A stretch of DNA of 64,000 nucleotides, from assembly GCA_020466095.1 (NCBI GenBank), contig CM035808.1, forward strand, positions 54,646,073 to 54,710,072. The letters run 5' to 3'. A program made the position numbers and the translations under genes. The notes under the pieces are model-generated. The model did not search any database, was not told the DNA's origin, and saw only the letters and a list, made by a program, of their open reading frames with translations. This DNA is from Chlorops oryzae. Its lineage: Eukaryota > Arthropoda > Insecta > Diptera > Chloropidae. Every line of letters starts with the position of its first letter. Within the stretch, counting starts at the first letter, position 1. Shown here one piece after another: positions 1 to 10,259 of this stretch.

Positions 1-3000
1 AGTTATAAATTTAATTCCTCCTGAAATTAGCTTCCACACTGCAACACATATTATGAAATGTTCTTCAAAAGAAACGGGATAGTCTTTTTTGACTTTAACT
101 CGTTGATTTATAACTTCATCCAACGTATATCTAAAGTTGGATGAGAGAATTGCCATTGATCTATTTTGCTTAAAGAAGCACAAATTGCGCAATATTTTCA
201 AGCATAACAGTCGAGTTTTCGAATATTGAATTGACTGATTAATAAGTGTGCACAGTGCATTGAGATTCCGGGCATTCTCGCCCTCATTGTATCTAGAAAA
301 CAGCTCCCACAACTCCAACCAGTGATTTAAAAGCTCCTCATTTATTAGAAGAGTCTTTAAGCTGAACGGGTAAAAAGTTTCGAATATTTCAAAAGCATTT
401 TGTTTCAATAAGATAAATCGACCTTCGGGACATGCGCTGCAGTTCATCATAACACGCAAGCCCGTTGCTACACCCTGCATGTTCGAAGAAATTTTTTGTT
501 TTATCTTATAGCTTTCGGCTATTGTAAATTTAGTAACAAACTGCAAAACCGATGCAGAATATCCCGAAATTAGTCCAGAAAATTTAACACAAGCTTGCAG
601 GGAGCGTTCACTTAAAAAGGCACAAACCTTCAGATGAAGTAACTTCAGTTCATACGAGTTTTGAATCCAATCCCAGCTTTTTAAGATTACTTTCGATAAT
701 GCAATGGTCTGAAAATCGTCGACAAGAATACCGTAAGATGATGAAAACCAGCGCAGCAATATTTGGAACATTATTTGAAGATTTTTTATGATTATTATTT
801 TTTTGCGTTCACCGTGACGTTTGATAAAATTTGTGCCCACGTTCCCAAATTCTCCGAAAAAATTTTCACAAATAAGTAGTATTGTATTAAGGACTTTTAA
901 GTTATGAGCAGTTAAGCGTGCAGAAGGAGACACCTTTAAGAGCAGTGAAAGAGCTTCGCAAATTTGAAGTTTTAGTTCACTTGGAGCGGCGCAGAAATTG
1001 TGTGAGTGGAATGGATGCAGATTAAGAAAAATTTTATACAAACTTAGAAAAGTCAATTCGGACAGCGAGCTCTTTTTATCCGCGTCAAGTATTTTTTCCT
1101 TGGGTTTCTCAGCAGTTTTGAGTCTTAGATCAAACATATTCAAGTTTGTATCAGAATACTTATTCTCTTCAACAGACTCAAAAACGTTACTTGAGTTGAT
1201 CCCTTGACATATATTTGTTGCATCTTCTGAAACATTGTATTGCTTTTCAAAAAAAACCATAAGTTTTGTTTTTTCCAGTTCATCTGTTTTTCCTGATTGT
1301 GCTTTAATCAACAAAATTATTAGAAGTTTTATCAAGTAGCGTTGTAGTGCGCTGTCCATATGCGTAACAATTAGTACACGGCTTATGAGATTGCGGAAGC
1401 CATCTCTATTCCCTGATAGCCATTCACAAAGCCTTCGAAAAACATGAGTTTCTCGACTCAGCACTATAATTAATTGAAGCACGCAAGAGATCGCCTCTTT
1501 TGAAACCTCTGCCGGAGGATTCAGTAGATCAAAAACGCACGCTAGCCAAAATTCATCGCAACACTTAATTCTTTGAAAGAATATAAAACTATCTTTAGAG
1601 CATCGTGCAAGCAAATGACAAATTTGTGCACACATTTCATAATGTCCAACGTCAGTTGGTTTAAAAGGTATTTTTAATAGATCATGAAACTTACACAGCA
1701 ATGGTTTCTCATAAAGTTCTTTCACAAATGCGCTTTGCAGTTTGATTAAACTTAAACAAATGCGGCAATAGTATATCACAGTTTCAAATGTTATAATTTC
1801 AAGGCTATTATGTTCTTCAACATCTTGTAACTGCTTAAGAGATGAACTACTTTTTGAAAAGGCGCTTTCGAGCATATAGGAGTCTAATGAATCTTTTGCT
1901 GAAGAAAAGAACGTTTGGAATTCCAATAGTTGCTGAAGGGTTTCAAAATTATTAAATTCGTTTAAAATCTGAACAAAAAGATTTCCTGCACAATTGCGAA
2001 CCAAGATCACTTCGTGTTTATCTAAAAAAGTGTTTAAGCAGCTGTTAAATCCTCCAGGAATGTAATCAATTTGGTTTTGGATAAGCCGTGACCCATTTTC
2101 GTAGATTCCTTCAAATTTTACGATACTTTTAGTTTTTTTAAATGCTATGACGCCTAAGCAAATCCATGCCAAAGCACGAACTTCCTCGTCTTTGTGCGCA
2201 CAAAATCCAGCTATGTGCTTGAGAAAGATTTCGGTTATATTTAATTTGAGTTCTTCTGAAGTTTGATTCAAGAGTTGAATGAAAATGAGCAAACAATCGC
2301 GGTGTAGTTGAGCACCTGTTTGTGTGAATGATCTGAGTCTTATGGATAACTTAATAAAGGAATTGCTATACTTGTAAAGAGTTTGTTCCGATAGTCCAAT
2401 CTTAATGCATGTTAATGATCTCATGAGCTTTAACAAGCAACGCATTTTGTGTAGATGTCGACTGCCAAAGAACTGCATTGCTATTGCATGAACATATTGA
2501 AAAAAGTTTTTTCGAAAACCGAAGTCTGTATTCTTAATTTCATTTGAAGTGGAATTTAGTAGCGCCAACAGGAGTTCAGTCAGTTGAAGGTATATATCTA
2601 AAGGCGAATCGCGATTTTTCAACATCATTATGACACAATGATTGAGATCCGTGAAGAGAATTCCTTTTAGGTTTTGAATGATTGGCAAGGCTTCATTACT
2701 CACGCACATATGAAGTATTGTCAGCACACACGAATAAGCTTGATATTCGACTTCACTCTTGGGAATTCTTTGCAGGTGAATGTTCAACAGCGTGCAAATT
2801 GCGTTGCATAAAGCTTCAGGTATTTTTGCAAGATTTGCGTTTTCTAGAGAAAATAGTATTAATTGTAATCGAAGTGAGTTGGCATATTTTATGAAAGCGT
2901 TATGATCGGTAGCACTCGAGATAGACCTTAAAATGGAATGAACATTTTGGTAAAAATTTGTTGCCGATGTAAATAGAGTATCATCTTGATCTGCTATCAA

Positions 3001-5778
3001 AGAATCACAAATGTCCAACTTAACTCGATTAGGCTGTTCATCACTTCGTGCAAAATTTTCAACTTTCAAACATGAATGTGCGACAACTTGGCGTACATAT
3101 GATTTCCATTCAATATTGCTACTTTTAAAAACTTTTATATCTGGAATAGTATTAGCTATCTCATCTTTTTTGGATATTAAGCTAAACTTACATATTAATG
3201 GCACCTTTAAGTTATTTAAAATTGTTGGTGCCTCAATATATCTCATATTAGGTAGAACTGCGATCATAGAGTCGAACACAAGCAGAAACATGCATACACT
3301 TGCATCCTGGCGTAATTGCACTTCATGAGGAAAATAAAACACCGCACGAAGAAGAAGCACGTATATATTTGGTATCCGTGCCAGCTCATGTCTAAAGGTG
3401 CAATCAACGATAAGTAATTTCACTAACATACTGATCGTTGGGATAACATTTTCCGGGTCATCATTGAAATTACCTTTTGTTAAGGCGCTTTCTAGTGTTA
3501 ACAGAAGGAGGCAATGAGCTTGCTCTTCGCAGAAATCCTTTATAACGTTAATGTTTTTGCATATTATATTCAACTGCACAAGAGCCGATTTTCGAATCGT
3601 TGGGTCTATATCTTTAGTGTCCAAAAGAGCTAAAAGTGCCCTCAAATCTGTAAGCGGTGATCCGTAAAGCCCAAATATTTGTTGAAAGTCAATGGGTGTT
3701 TGTAAAATAAAGAGATCATTTGGTAATTCACTAGCTATACTGATAACATCTGGAACATAAGCTGCGGACTGAGGCATTGAACTTAGTATATACCCCAATC
3801 GTACAAGAGCTTCCCTTCGAACCACACCATCATGGGAAAACATAAACACTATATTTCCACGCAGTGAGTCAAAGAATGAAAAAAGCTTTAAATCTGGATT
3901 GAGCAATTTTAGTAGTATATCATTGATTGTTTCGAAGTGAACGCAGCATTGTAAGACTGGCAAGATTGGTGAAATAACTTGCTCAAATGGCTTGAAGTCT
4001 GTTTCGTAAAAGTGATAGGATCTGAGTACCAATGAAATTATATTTTCTGCATATTTTTGCACCTCTTTGTATTTGCTGTCATAGCTATCATATGCGATTT
4101 GTAGAAGCACATTTTTGTCGAAAGGTATACCGATAATTAAAGCTGAAATTAACTGTTTGTTTTGGATTCCTTCGAATATTGTTTCATGATTCATTAATGC
4201 GGCAAAGTGTTTTTTGATAGCCTTTGAAATGCTTTGATATGCATACAATCTTATATTTGATGTTTCAAGATGAACAAAGTGTTGCAACAATGCTGTGGCT
4301 TTTTCTCTTAGTTCATGGTCCGTGAGATAAAGAGGCGTTGCTTTTAATATTGCATGAATGACTATATTCGTTAACTTGAGGCTTTTAAGTACATCAAAAA
4401 TTGGTATAATGCTGTAACCCTCTTCAATTAAATGAGATAATTTGGTAGGAGTTTTCGTTTGAAGTGATATGGCTTTATCGATGAGAGATTGAACAATTTG
4501 TAGCTCTTTATATGACTTTTCGACAGCAACGTCACAGAAAAACGAAACCTTCTTTATACGCTCGAACAGGTTTGAATAATGAATAAACAAAGAGTAGTCA
4601 AGCAGCATTGGAATGAAAAGTTGTCTTTTATCTGCATCTTGAGATCGTTTTGCATTAATTTCGTTCATTTCTATTAGAATAAAAGTTACCCAAATATGCA
4701 TTGACCTTGTTATGATCGCATTTTCTTTGTAAATTTTGTTGAACTTTACTTTTAATTGATCACATTTTCTAAAAATATCCCATTGAATGCATATTTGCTG
4801 AAGTTTCATAATTTCCAATACTTTAATGATTGTATCCATCGCAAACAAAGTAATTTTTGAGACACAAATTTTTTGAGTATTCAATATTTCAAAACAAATT
4901 TCCAACAAAAGTTCCATCGCTTTTCCAATTTTAATTTGTGATTTAGCTCCATCATCTATATTATTCTGCTCACTACTATATGTGATTTCTCTTTTGACGG
5001 AATGGCTATTAATTTTTAAACGTTTTTTTAGGTCTTGCTTTAAAACTTTCATAAATGATTTGAGGGACGCAATCACATTTGTTTGAATCATTTCATCTTC
5101 ATCTGCACATAACACAACTAATATTGAGAATATGTGGGGTGGTTGGAGCATGTACTCCGCTGGATAATCCGACATAATAAAAGGTAAATATTGGAGCACA
5201 GTGGTCTTTTCTTCAGCTGAACTGGTAAGCATCTCGGCCAATTCTCTCAACGTCTTATACTCAGCTTCATTTGGCTTAGACCACCTGATTTCATAGTCCT
5301 GGGTTGAAAGATTCGAAAATCTATAGCTGCTGACGTTTTGATTAACACTGGATTGAATTTCATGTAGATGATTACTAACTTGGTTGACTTTAGCAATATT
5401 TTCATACTCGAACAATATATCACATATCTTTCGAACTCTATCTACCACTTCTGAATTTTCATGAAGCAATAGTCGAATCTTGAAAAGCTCAACTCGGAGC
5501 GAAGTTACTCGCAAATATTCAAGCACTTCTCCTCTATAATTCGACTTCAAAATGTGGAACATAAGATTTAATACTTTTATATAAGTTTCAGGTGTCGTTT
5601 CATAACTAAGCCACTGAATAAGTTGTTTGAAAAGTTGCAATGGTTCGAAATCAATAGTTAGTTGGTGACTTAGTGCACGCAATACTTTTGACTCTATTTG
5701 TTCCAACATTCTGCATCGAATTTCTTCGCAATCGTGGGTCAGTTTATCAATTGCATCTTGAGTGATATTCACATCCAT
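1..5778 (-). CDS. ana3: Rotatin/Ana3-family centriole protein (C-terminus beyond window)
   Basis: A single open frame of 1926 codons starts with ATG at 5778 (MDVNITQDAIDKL...) and is still open at position 1, so the stop lies outside the window. Residues about 10-110 show the rotatin N-terminal pattern: an EIR motif near residue 19, then short leucine-rich helices (LFKQLIQWLSYET, VLNLMFHILKSN). The rest is a long series of amphipathic helices without transmembrane segments or signal peptide, as expected for an armadillo-like solenoid. Fly Ana3 is a little under 2000 residues, so only a short tail should be missing. In flies Ana3, the orthologue of vertebrate rotatin, is needed for centriole assembly and structural integrity. 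The start was chosen because it is the first ATG after a plausible splice acceptor at 5788 and the second nearby ATG is in another frame. I saw no frameshift or intron. Family assignment is by recalled pattern, not a search. Confidence 0.85.
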   Translation of the reverse strand, partial: MDVNITQDAIDKLTHDCEEIRCRMLEQIESKVLRALSHQLTIDFEPLQLFKQLIQWLSYETTPETYIKVLNLMFHILKSNYRGEVLEYLRVTSLRVELFKIRLLLHENSEVVDRVRKICDILFEYENIAKVNQVSNHLHEIQSSVNQNVSSYRFSNLSTQDYEIRWSKPNEAEYKTLRELAEMLTSSAEEKTTVLQYLPFIMSDYPAEYMLQPPHIFSILVVLCADEDEMIQTNVIASLKSFMKVLKQDLKKRLKINSHSVKREITYSSEQNNIDDGAKSQIKIGKAMELLLEICFEILNTQKICVSKITLFAMDTIIKVLEIMKLQQICIQWDIFRKCDQLKVKFNKIYKENAIITRSMHIWVTFILIEMNEINAKRSQDADKRQLFIPMLLDYSLFIHYSNLFERIKKVSFFCDVAVEKSYKELQIVQSLIDKAISLQTKTPTKLSHLIEEGYSIIPIFDVLKSLKLTNIVIHAILKATPLYLTDHELREKATALLQHFVHLETSNIRLYAYQSISKAIKKHFAALMNHETIFEGIQNKQLISALIIGIPFDKNVLLQIAYDSYDSKYKEVQKYAENIISLVLRSYHFYETDFKPFEQVISPILPVLQCCVHFETINDILLKLLNPDLKLFSFFDSLRGNIVFMFSHDGVVRREALVRLGYILSSMPQSAAYVPDVISIASELPNDLFILQTPIDFQQIFGLYGSPLTDLRALLALLDTKDIDPTIRKSALVQLNIICKNINVIKDFCEEQAHCLLLLTLESALTKGNFNDDPENVIPTISMLVKLLIVDCTFRHELARIPNIYVLLLRAVFYFPHEVQLRQDASVCMFLLVFDSMIAVLPNMRYIEAPTILNNLKVPLICKFSLISKKDEIANTIPDIKVFKSSNIEWKSYVRQVVAHSCLKVENFARSDEQPNRVKLDICDSLIADQDDTLFTSATNFYQNVHSILRSISSATDHNAFIKYANSLRLQLILFSLENANLAKIPEALCNAICTLLNIHLQRIPKSEVEYQAYSCVLTILHMCVSNEALPIIQNLKGILFTDLNHCVIMMLKNRDSPLDIYLQLTELLLALLNSTSNEIKNTDFGFRKNFFQYVHAIAMQFFGSRHLHKMRCLLKLMRSLTCIKIGLSEQTLYKYSNSFIKLSIRLRSFTQTGAQLHRDCLLIFIQLLNQTSEELKLNITEIFLKHIAGFCAHKDEEVRALAWICLGVIAFKKTKSIVKFEGIYENGSRLIQNQIDYIPGGFNSCLNTFLDKHEVILVRNCAGNLFVQILNEFNNFETLQQLLEFQTFFSSAKDSLDSYMLESAFSKSSSSLKQLQDVEEHNSLEIITFETVIYYCRICLSLIKLQSAFVKELYEKPLLCKFHDLLKIPFKPTDVGHYEMCAQICHLLARCSKDSFIFFQRIKCCDEFWLACVFDLLNPPAEVSKEAISCVLQLIIVLSRETHVFRRLCEWLSGNRDGFRNLISRVLIVTHMDSALQRYLIKLLIILLIKAQSGKTDELEKTKLMVFFEKQYNVSEDATNICQGINSSNVFESVEENKYSDTNLNMFDLRLKTAEKPKEKILDADKKSSLSELTFLSLYKIFLNLHPFHSHNFCAAPSELKLQICEALSLLLKVSPSARLTAHNLKVLNTILLICENFFGEFGNVGTNFIKRHGERKKIIIIKNLQIMFQILLRWFSSSYGILVDDFQTIALSKVILKSWDWIQNSYELKLLHLKVCAFLSERSLQACVKFSGLISGYSASVLQFVTKFTIAESYKIKQKISSNMQGVATGLRVMMNCSACPEGRFILLKQNAFEIFETFYPFSLKTLLINEELLNHWLELWELFSRYNEGENARNLNALCTLINQSIQYSKTRLLCLKILRNLCFFKQNRSMAILSSNFRYTLDEVINQRVKVKKDYPVSFEEHFIICVAVWKLISGGIKFIT

Positions 5779-5787
5779 CCTCTTAAA

Positions 5788-5844
5788 CTAGAAGTGGTAA
5801 AAATGATTTTTAAAAGATATTTCACATATTAATTTAACCCTTAC
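5788..5844 (-). other. 5' UTR intron of ana3 (57 bp)
   Basis: On the minus strand GAAG|GTAAGG at 5845/5844 is a near-consensus donor and TTCTAG|TTTAAG at 5788/5787 a good acceptor. The 57-bp length is typical of small fly introns. It would join a non-coding first exon to the exon holding the start codon, 10 bases upstream of the ATG. Confidence 0.6.
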
Positions 5845-5846
5845 CT

Positions 5847-5933
5847 TCACGATGTAATCGTCCGTATGGAGGTAATATAAAAATAACACAAGTTGTAGAT
5901 GACTTGAAGCAAACTTCGAAATGAAACGTTCAT
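5847..5933 (-). other. Upstream ORF in the ana3 leader (28 codons)
   Basis: An ATG at 5933 opens a 28-codon frame that ends with TGA at 5849-5847, two bases before the exon end. If transcription starts upstream of 5933, this uORF would lie in the 5' UTR and could dampen translation of ana3. The transcription start is not known, so its inclusion in the mRNA is inferred. Confidence 0.35.
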
Positions 5934-6036
5934 AACGCGGTCGAAATCAGAGCGTCATTAGGAACCAGTGCTGCCAATAGGAAGAATTTAATTTTCCCTA
6001 CAATCTTCAGAAAAATGTGCGAAATTCCCTTTACAT

Positions 6037-6704
6037 CAGTGTTGGAAGAGTAGGTGAGTGTACCTTTTTCCGTCCTATTTCACTTCAAAAGTACATTAGG
6101 TACAATTTGTCCATTTTAGGTACAATTTCAAGATGAAGAAATTTTGTTAGTGAATTAAATGGTCTTCTGTGGTTATCTGAGTAGTGTTTGCAGAAATTGT
6201 TTTATAATTTCGCCAAAAAAGTAACATAATGCATGCAGTGCAAACTAGTTGTTAGATATTTTGATGTTTCACCTTCTTGTGTTGCATGTTGGTCTAGAGT
6301 CAGACACACGAACAAATGTTCTGAAACAATGAAGTAAGTAGAGAGTCCTTGAAATTGGATTAGATTACTCCATCGTATCAGTACCTCTCGTTTTTCAAGA
6401 CAATGTCGTCGTTCGGGAGTGAATAACACCTTATCTCGATGACATTGCCATTCGAATTGGTATGAATAACATCTCTTTTAAATGGCCATGTCATAAGATT
6501 TGAGAAGTACTCAAATTTTCTCTTTAATGTCTTCGGTGAAAGCATTAATGAATTTGCCATTTATGAGACAAATTCACGCTGGGTATATTATTTGTCATTT
6601 ATGAAAAAAATTCCGGCTGGGTATATTAGGTACATTGTACTATATTTAGGTACAATTTATGGACCATTTTAGGTACACACTGAAATCTCCATTTTCCAAC
6701 ACTG
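6037..6704. mobile_element. hAT-type MITE 1 (668 bp), upstream of ana3
   Basis: The ends are inverted repeats of about 13 bp, CAGTGTTGGAAGA on the left and the complement of CAGTGTTGGAAAA on the right. They are flanked by an 8-bp target duplication, CTTTACAT (6029-6036) and CTTCACAT (6705-6712), with one mismatch. CAGTG ends and 8-bp duplications are hallmarks of hAT transposons. The interior holds repeated TAGGTACAATTT motifs and two short minus-strand frames (6202-6560) that I cannot assign to a transposase, so it is probably non-autonomous. Confidence 0.8.
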
Positions 6705-6949
6705 CTTCACATACAAACAAAGATCTTTACATTTTTCCTTCCCTACAAATAAAAGGGCCCTATAGCCTATACTCAGATATGCAGTAAATACTTGTTTAAT
6801 TCATTGACGTAAGTAAGTAAGTTTCTATATGTACGCAAATTTTTTTGGAATAAAGTTCCCGATGCCCATTTAGCTTTGCCAAGAGACATTCCTGGAAAAA
6901 TTCCGAGAAAAATTTGGAAAATTTACCAGAAACTTGATATGCTGGGTCG
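6705..6949. other. AT-rich spacer
   Basis: No coding, RNA or transposon signature was seen between the hAT element and the G-run repeat field. Confidence 0.5.
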
Positions 6950-7435
6950 TTTTTGTCATTTGTCATTTTGCATTACCCCAAATCAAAAAATGAAACATGG
7001 CCCCAAATGTAACATAAATTTTGAAAAATGCAAAATGACCCAAAAAAATCGCCCTAAAATTCAATACAAAATTTTGGGGCCTTTTTAAATTTTTGGATTT
7101 GGGGTAATTTTTTAAGTATAACGCAAAATGACCCCAAATTTTGGGGCCTTTTTTATTTTTTCAAAGTTGGGCAATAATGCATTATGCAAAATTACCCCAA
7201 AATTGGGGTCTTTTTTTCATTTTTAATTTTTTAAATTCTATAACGGCCGTTTTATTTTCTAGTTTGGGGCCATTTTTCATATCGATTAAAAACACCTCTT
7301 TTTGTTTTTGGGGCCTTTTTCATTTTATTTTGGGGCCAAATTTCATTTTTGATTTGGGGTAATTTTTCATAATGCAAAATGACCCCAAATTTTGGGGCCT
7401 TTTTTCATTTTCAGTTTGGGGCCATTTTTCAGGGA
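6950..7435 (+). repeat. Degenerate tandem field of TTTGGGGCC / GGGGTAATTTTTC words
   Basis: Short phrases such as TTTTGGGGCCTTTTT, TTTGGGGTAATTTTT and AAAATGACCCCAAAT recur at irregular spacing of roughly 40-60 bp. Runs of four G alternate with long T tracts. No clean unit length can be defined by eye. Frames crossing it are low-complexity and are not taken as genes. Confidence 0.6.
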
Positions 7436-7504
7436 GCCCTCGAGGACTTTTCAAAATATCAACAAAACTTCAAAATCCCTTTCAGGGTGCCGTAGTCGGT
7501 AAGA

Positions 7505-7800
7505 CTCTTATGAATTCCACGATAAAAAAGCGAGCTCGCATTTTATAAAATCCGCGATAAAAAAGCGAGCTCGAGGCGAGCTCGTTGCAAACGATTCGAA
7601 TTCTTATCGCGTTTTGTCTTCGAATCGAATTCGAATCGAACGCAAAATACGATAAAAGCGCGAGCTCGCGTATTCTAAAATCCGCGATAAAAAAGCGAGC
7701 TCGAGGCGAGCTCGTTGCAAACGGTTCGAATTCTTATCGCTATTTCTCTCGAATCGAACGCAAAATACGATAAAAGCGCGAGCTCGCGAAAATTGCCTTC
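7505..7800. repeat. CpG-rich tandem duplication (about 130-bp unit)
   Basis: A unit beginning AAAATCCGCGATAAAAAAGC starts at 7547 and again at 7677. The two copies are almost identical over their first 90 bases and each ends near CGATAAAAGCGCGAGCTCGCG. A partial copy precedes them at about 7515. The unit is packed with self-complementary words (GCGAGCTCGC, TTCGAATTCGAA). It lies left of BEL-1 and could be part of its LTR or an independent satellite; no matching copy was found on the far side of BEL-1. Confidence 0.6.
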
Positions 7801-7977
7801 CGCGATTCGAATTCAATTCGAATTCTTTAAAATATTTGTGTTTAGTGGATACGAAACTTTATTTCTCGAAGGTAGTTTTGTTAATTTGTTTCCAAATCGC
7901 AAGACATTCGAGGTAAATATAGAATCAAGCTAAACATATAAACGAAAAAAAGTCATTCACTTCAATTCGGCGAAGGC

Positions 7978-8108
7978 GGCGTAATGGGTAAGCAGACTAG
8001 AAATAAGTATGACTAGAAATCAAGAGGTTCGGTGTTCAAATCCCACAGCCGGTGGATTCAAAAGTGTTGTTACCAGCATTAGAACCGTTTTTTTTTTTTT
8101 TTTTTTTT
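7978..8108 (+). repeat. tRNA-like pol III unit (possible SINE head)
   Basis: GGCGTAATGGGTAAGC (7978-7993) resembles a tRNA A box and GTTCAAATCCC (8034-8044) is a good B box, about 50 bp apart. A run of 21 T (8088-8108) that would terminate RNA polymerase III follows. A clean cloverleaf cannot be folded by eye, so this is more likely a tRNA-derived SINE head or a decayed tRNA than a functional tRNA gene. Confidence 0.4.
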
Positions 8109-8189
8109 ACCGAAAATAGTCTTATAATAAGACTGTTATTAGAATCATACATTAAATATAAAAATTAAATAATTTTTTTTTACTAATCG

Positions 8190-8445
8190 TATATAATCGA
8201 AAATTCGACAGAAAGGCGAATCGAATATGATAAAAAATTCGAATAAAGCGCGATAGCAAAACGATAGCAAAATACGAATCGCGCGCGATGCGTAAACGAT
8301 AAAAAAAATACGATAAAAATATGAATCGCGTAAAAAGGTGACTCCCTCACGAATTCGAATTCGAGCTCGCCGCGAACACTCGCCGCGAAGAGTTTGCACG
8401 TCAAAACGAATTCGATTCGAATTCGATTCGAACTCGTTGTGCTTA
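8190..8445. repeat. CpG- and palindrome-rich block
   Basis: The block repeats CGATAGCAAAA, TACGATAAAAA, ACGAATTCGAATTCGAGCTCG and ATTCGATTCGAATTCGA words like those in the 7505-7800 duplication. CpG density is far above the surrounding AT-rich DNA. It sits about 400 bp before the BEL-1 gag start and may be its degraded LTR or leader. Confidence 0.4.
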
Positions 8446-8859
8446 TTGGGCTGGTGATCAATTCTTATTACAAAGAAGCTGTTCGTTTTCATTTTCGGTA
8501 TTCTCTTTTTCGCTTTGAGCACAATTTTTTTGTTTGTTTGTTTGGTGCGCTTAAGACTGCATTGTAGCATCTTAAGGGAAATTTCTGATAACAGCTTTAC
8601 ACGAAGCTCTCTGTTTTTGATTTCATTTACTTTCGTTTGCTTTTTTGGCAGCCACAGAAATTAAGCCGACATTGCAAACATACATACGTGCATATATACA
8701 TATAAGCAAAAGCATTTGAATTGACTTTTGGTTTTTCTATACAGTACAAGACAGAAAGAAAGGGCATTTCGATTCTTAATTTTTTCTTGTTATGTTGAAG
8801 CAAAAAAGTTTTTCGTTTCTATTTTTTTTTTCGAATATCAAACCCAAGCGCCATTAAAT

Positions 8860-10100
8860 ATGTCACCATTCGATGCTTTTATTCGCGCGTCTGATAATTT
8901 AATCGAAATCGAGGCGAATTTCAATATGTTTGACGTCGCGAGACATTCTTTAGCGTCGCTAGAGATTCATGGCAACGAAATAAGAATTTTATGGAAGGTA
9001 GTCAAGGCCAAATACGAAGGCTATCTTCAATCTGTAGCGGACGATGAAGAAGAAGGCAGGGAGGATAGGGCAATCCCATCTAATGACATTCCGGCTGTCA
9101 AAACGAGACATCAGACCGCGTATAATTCGTATGTTCGGTGTCTGTCCGCTATCAATGAAATGAGGACAACGCTAGATAGCCGTGTTAAGGCTAAAGCTAA
9201 TTCAAGTCAGCTTGAACTGGCCGAACTTCCTAATATGGGCGTGCGGCTTCCTCCGTGCGATATCGATAGCTCCGACGGAGACTATAAGGCATTACCGTCG
9301 TTCCGTGATCTTTTTGAGGCTATTTATACAAAAAAAAATCGCGATTGAGTCCTGTGGAAAAATTATTCCATTTAAATCAAAAAAACCAAAGGAGAAGCGA
9401 AGGATATCGTTAAAACTGCTTCTCTAACCAACGAAGGTTTTTTGACCGCGTGGCAGGCTCTCAACGAACGTTTTGAAAATAAACGTTTCCCAGTGAATAC
9501 ACAATACCGTATTCTGTTTAGCGTCGCGGCTGTGACTTTGGAGTCGGGAAGTGCATTAAAGCCGATGCTAAGCACGGGAAATAGTGGTTTGTCCGAATTA
9601 AACCGGCATGGCGTAGATACTAGCTCTTGGGATTCGATGTTAGTCTATTTTTGCTCCAAAAGATTGCCAAACACTACGCTCGCTTTATGGGAGCAATCAT
9701 TAAATTCTAAAAATACGCTTCCAGCATGAAAGCAATTTGACGAATTTCTCACTAGTCGCAACCAAACGCTGGAAACACTTAGTGATATCAAGTCTGGATC
9801 CCAAAAACTATCCGACACGTTGCGTCCAAAGAGTCTCAATTCGCACTCTGTAAACGTATCGACGCCCGTGTGCAAGTTTTGATCATCATCCAATTCGCTC
9901 GTGTCCACAATTTTTAAACATGAAGGTGTTTAGCAAGCATAACAAATTCGGTTTATGCATTCATTGTTTCGCTCGCGCTCACTCGGTCAAAGACTGCAAA
10001 AGCAAATATAGTTGTTTTACTTGTCACAAGCGTCATCATACGCTTTTACATCGGGATGTCTCCACTCAAAAATATCAAACGTCCGATGGCCCGTGAACTA
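8860..10100 (+). pseudogene. BEL-1 gag (DUF1759 capsid-like and zinc knuckles), broken
   Basis: From ATG at 8860 (MSPFDAF) the frame reads a BEL gag with the family motif LPPCDI followed by SFRDLFEAIY. It shifts in a nine-A run near 9332, continues in another frame (GFLTAWQALNERFENKRFP, then WDSMLVYFCSKRLP) and meets TGA near 9727. A zinc knuckle, CIHCFARAHSVKDC, followed by CFTCHKRHHTLLH, is readable near 9957-10050 in yet another frame. In the family this polyprotein forms the virus-like particle and binds RNA. The lesions mean no full-length Gag can be made. Confidence 0.8.
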
Positions 10101-10259
10101 GCGCTGTGGCTCAGCAACAATTGCTGTCAGCTCAATTAGTCATAAATAAAGAGAACGAAAAAGCTGCAGTGCAGTCGTGTTTGGGGACGGGGATGCCAAG
10201 CGTGTTGCTTGGTACTGCGATGGTAAGACTTCTCCTCCTTAGATGACGATTTTTCAAAT

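Noticed and set aside
3011..3328. 105-codon plus-strand frame and others within 1-5778
   Set aside because: Antisense shadows of the rotatin frame with no independent signals.
6202..6560. Two minus-strand frames inside hAT MITE 1 as transposase genes
   Set aside because: Short, overlapping in different phases and without any hAT motif.
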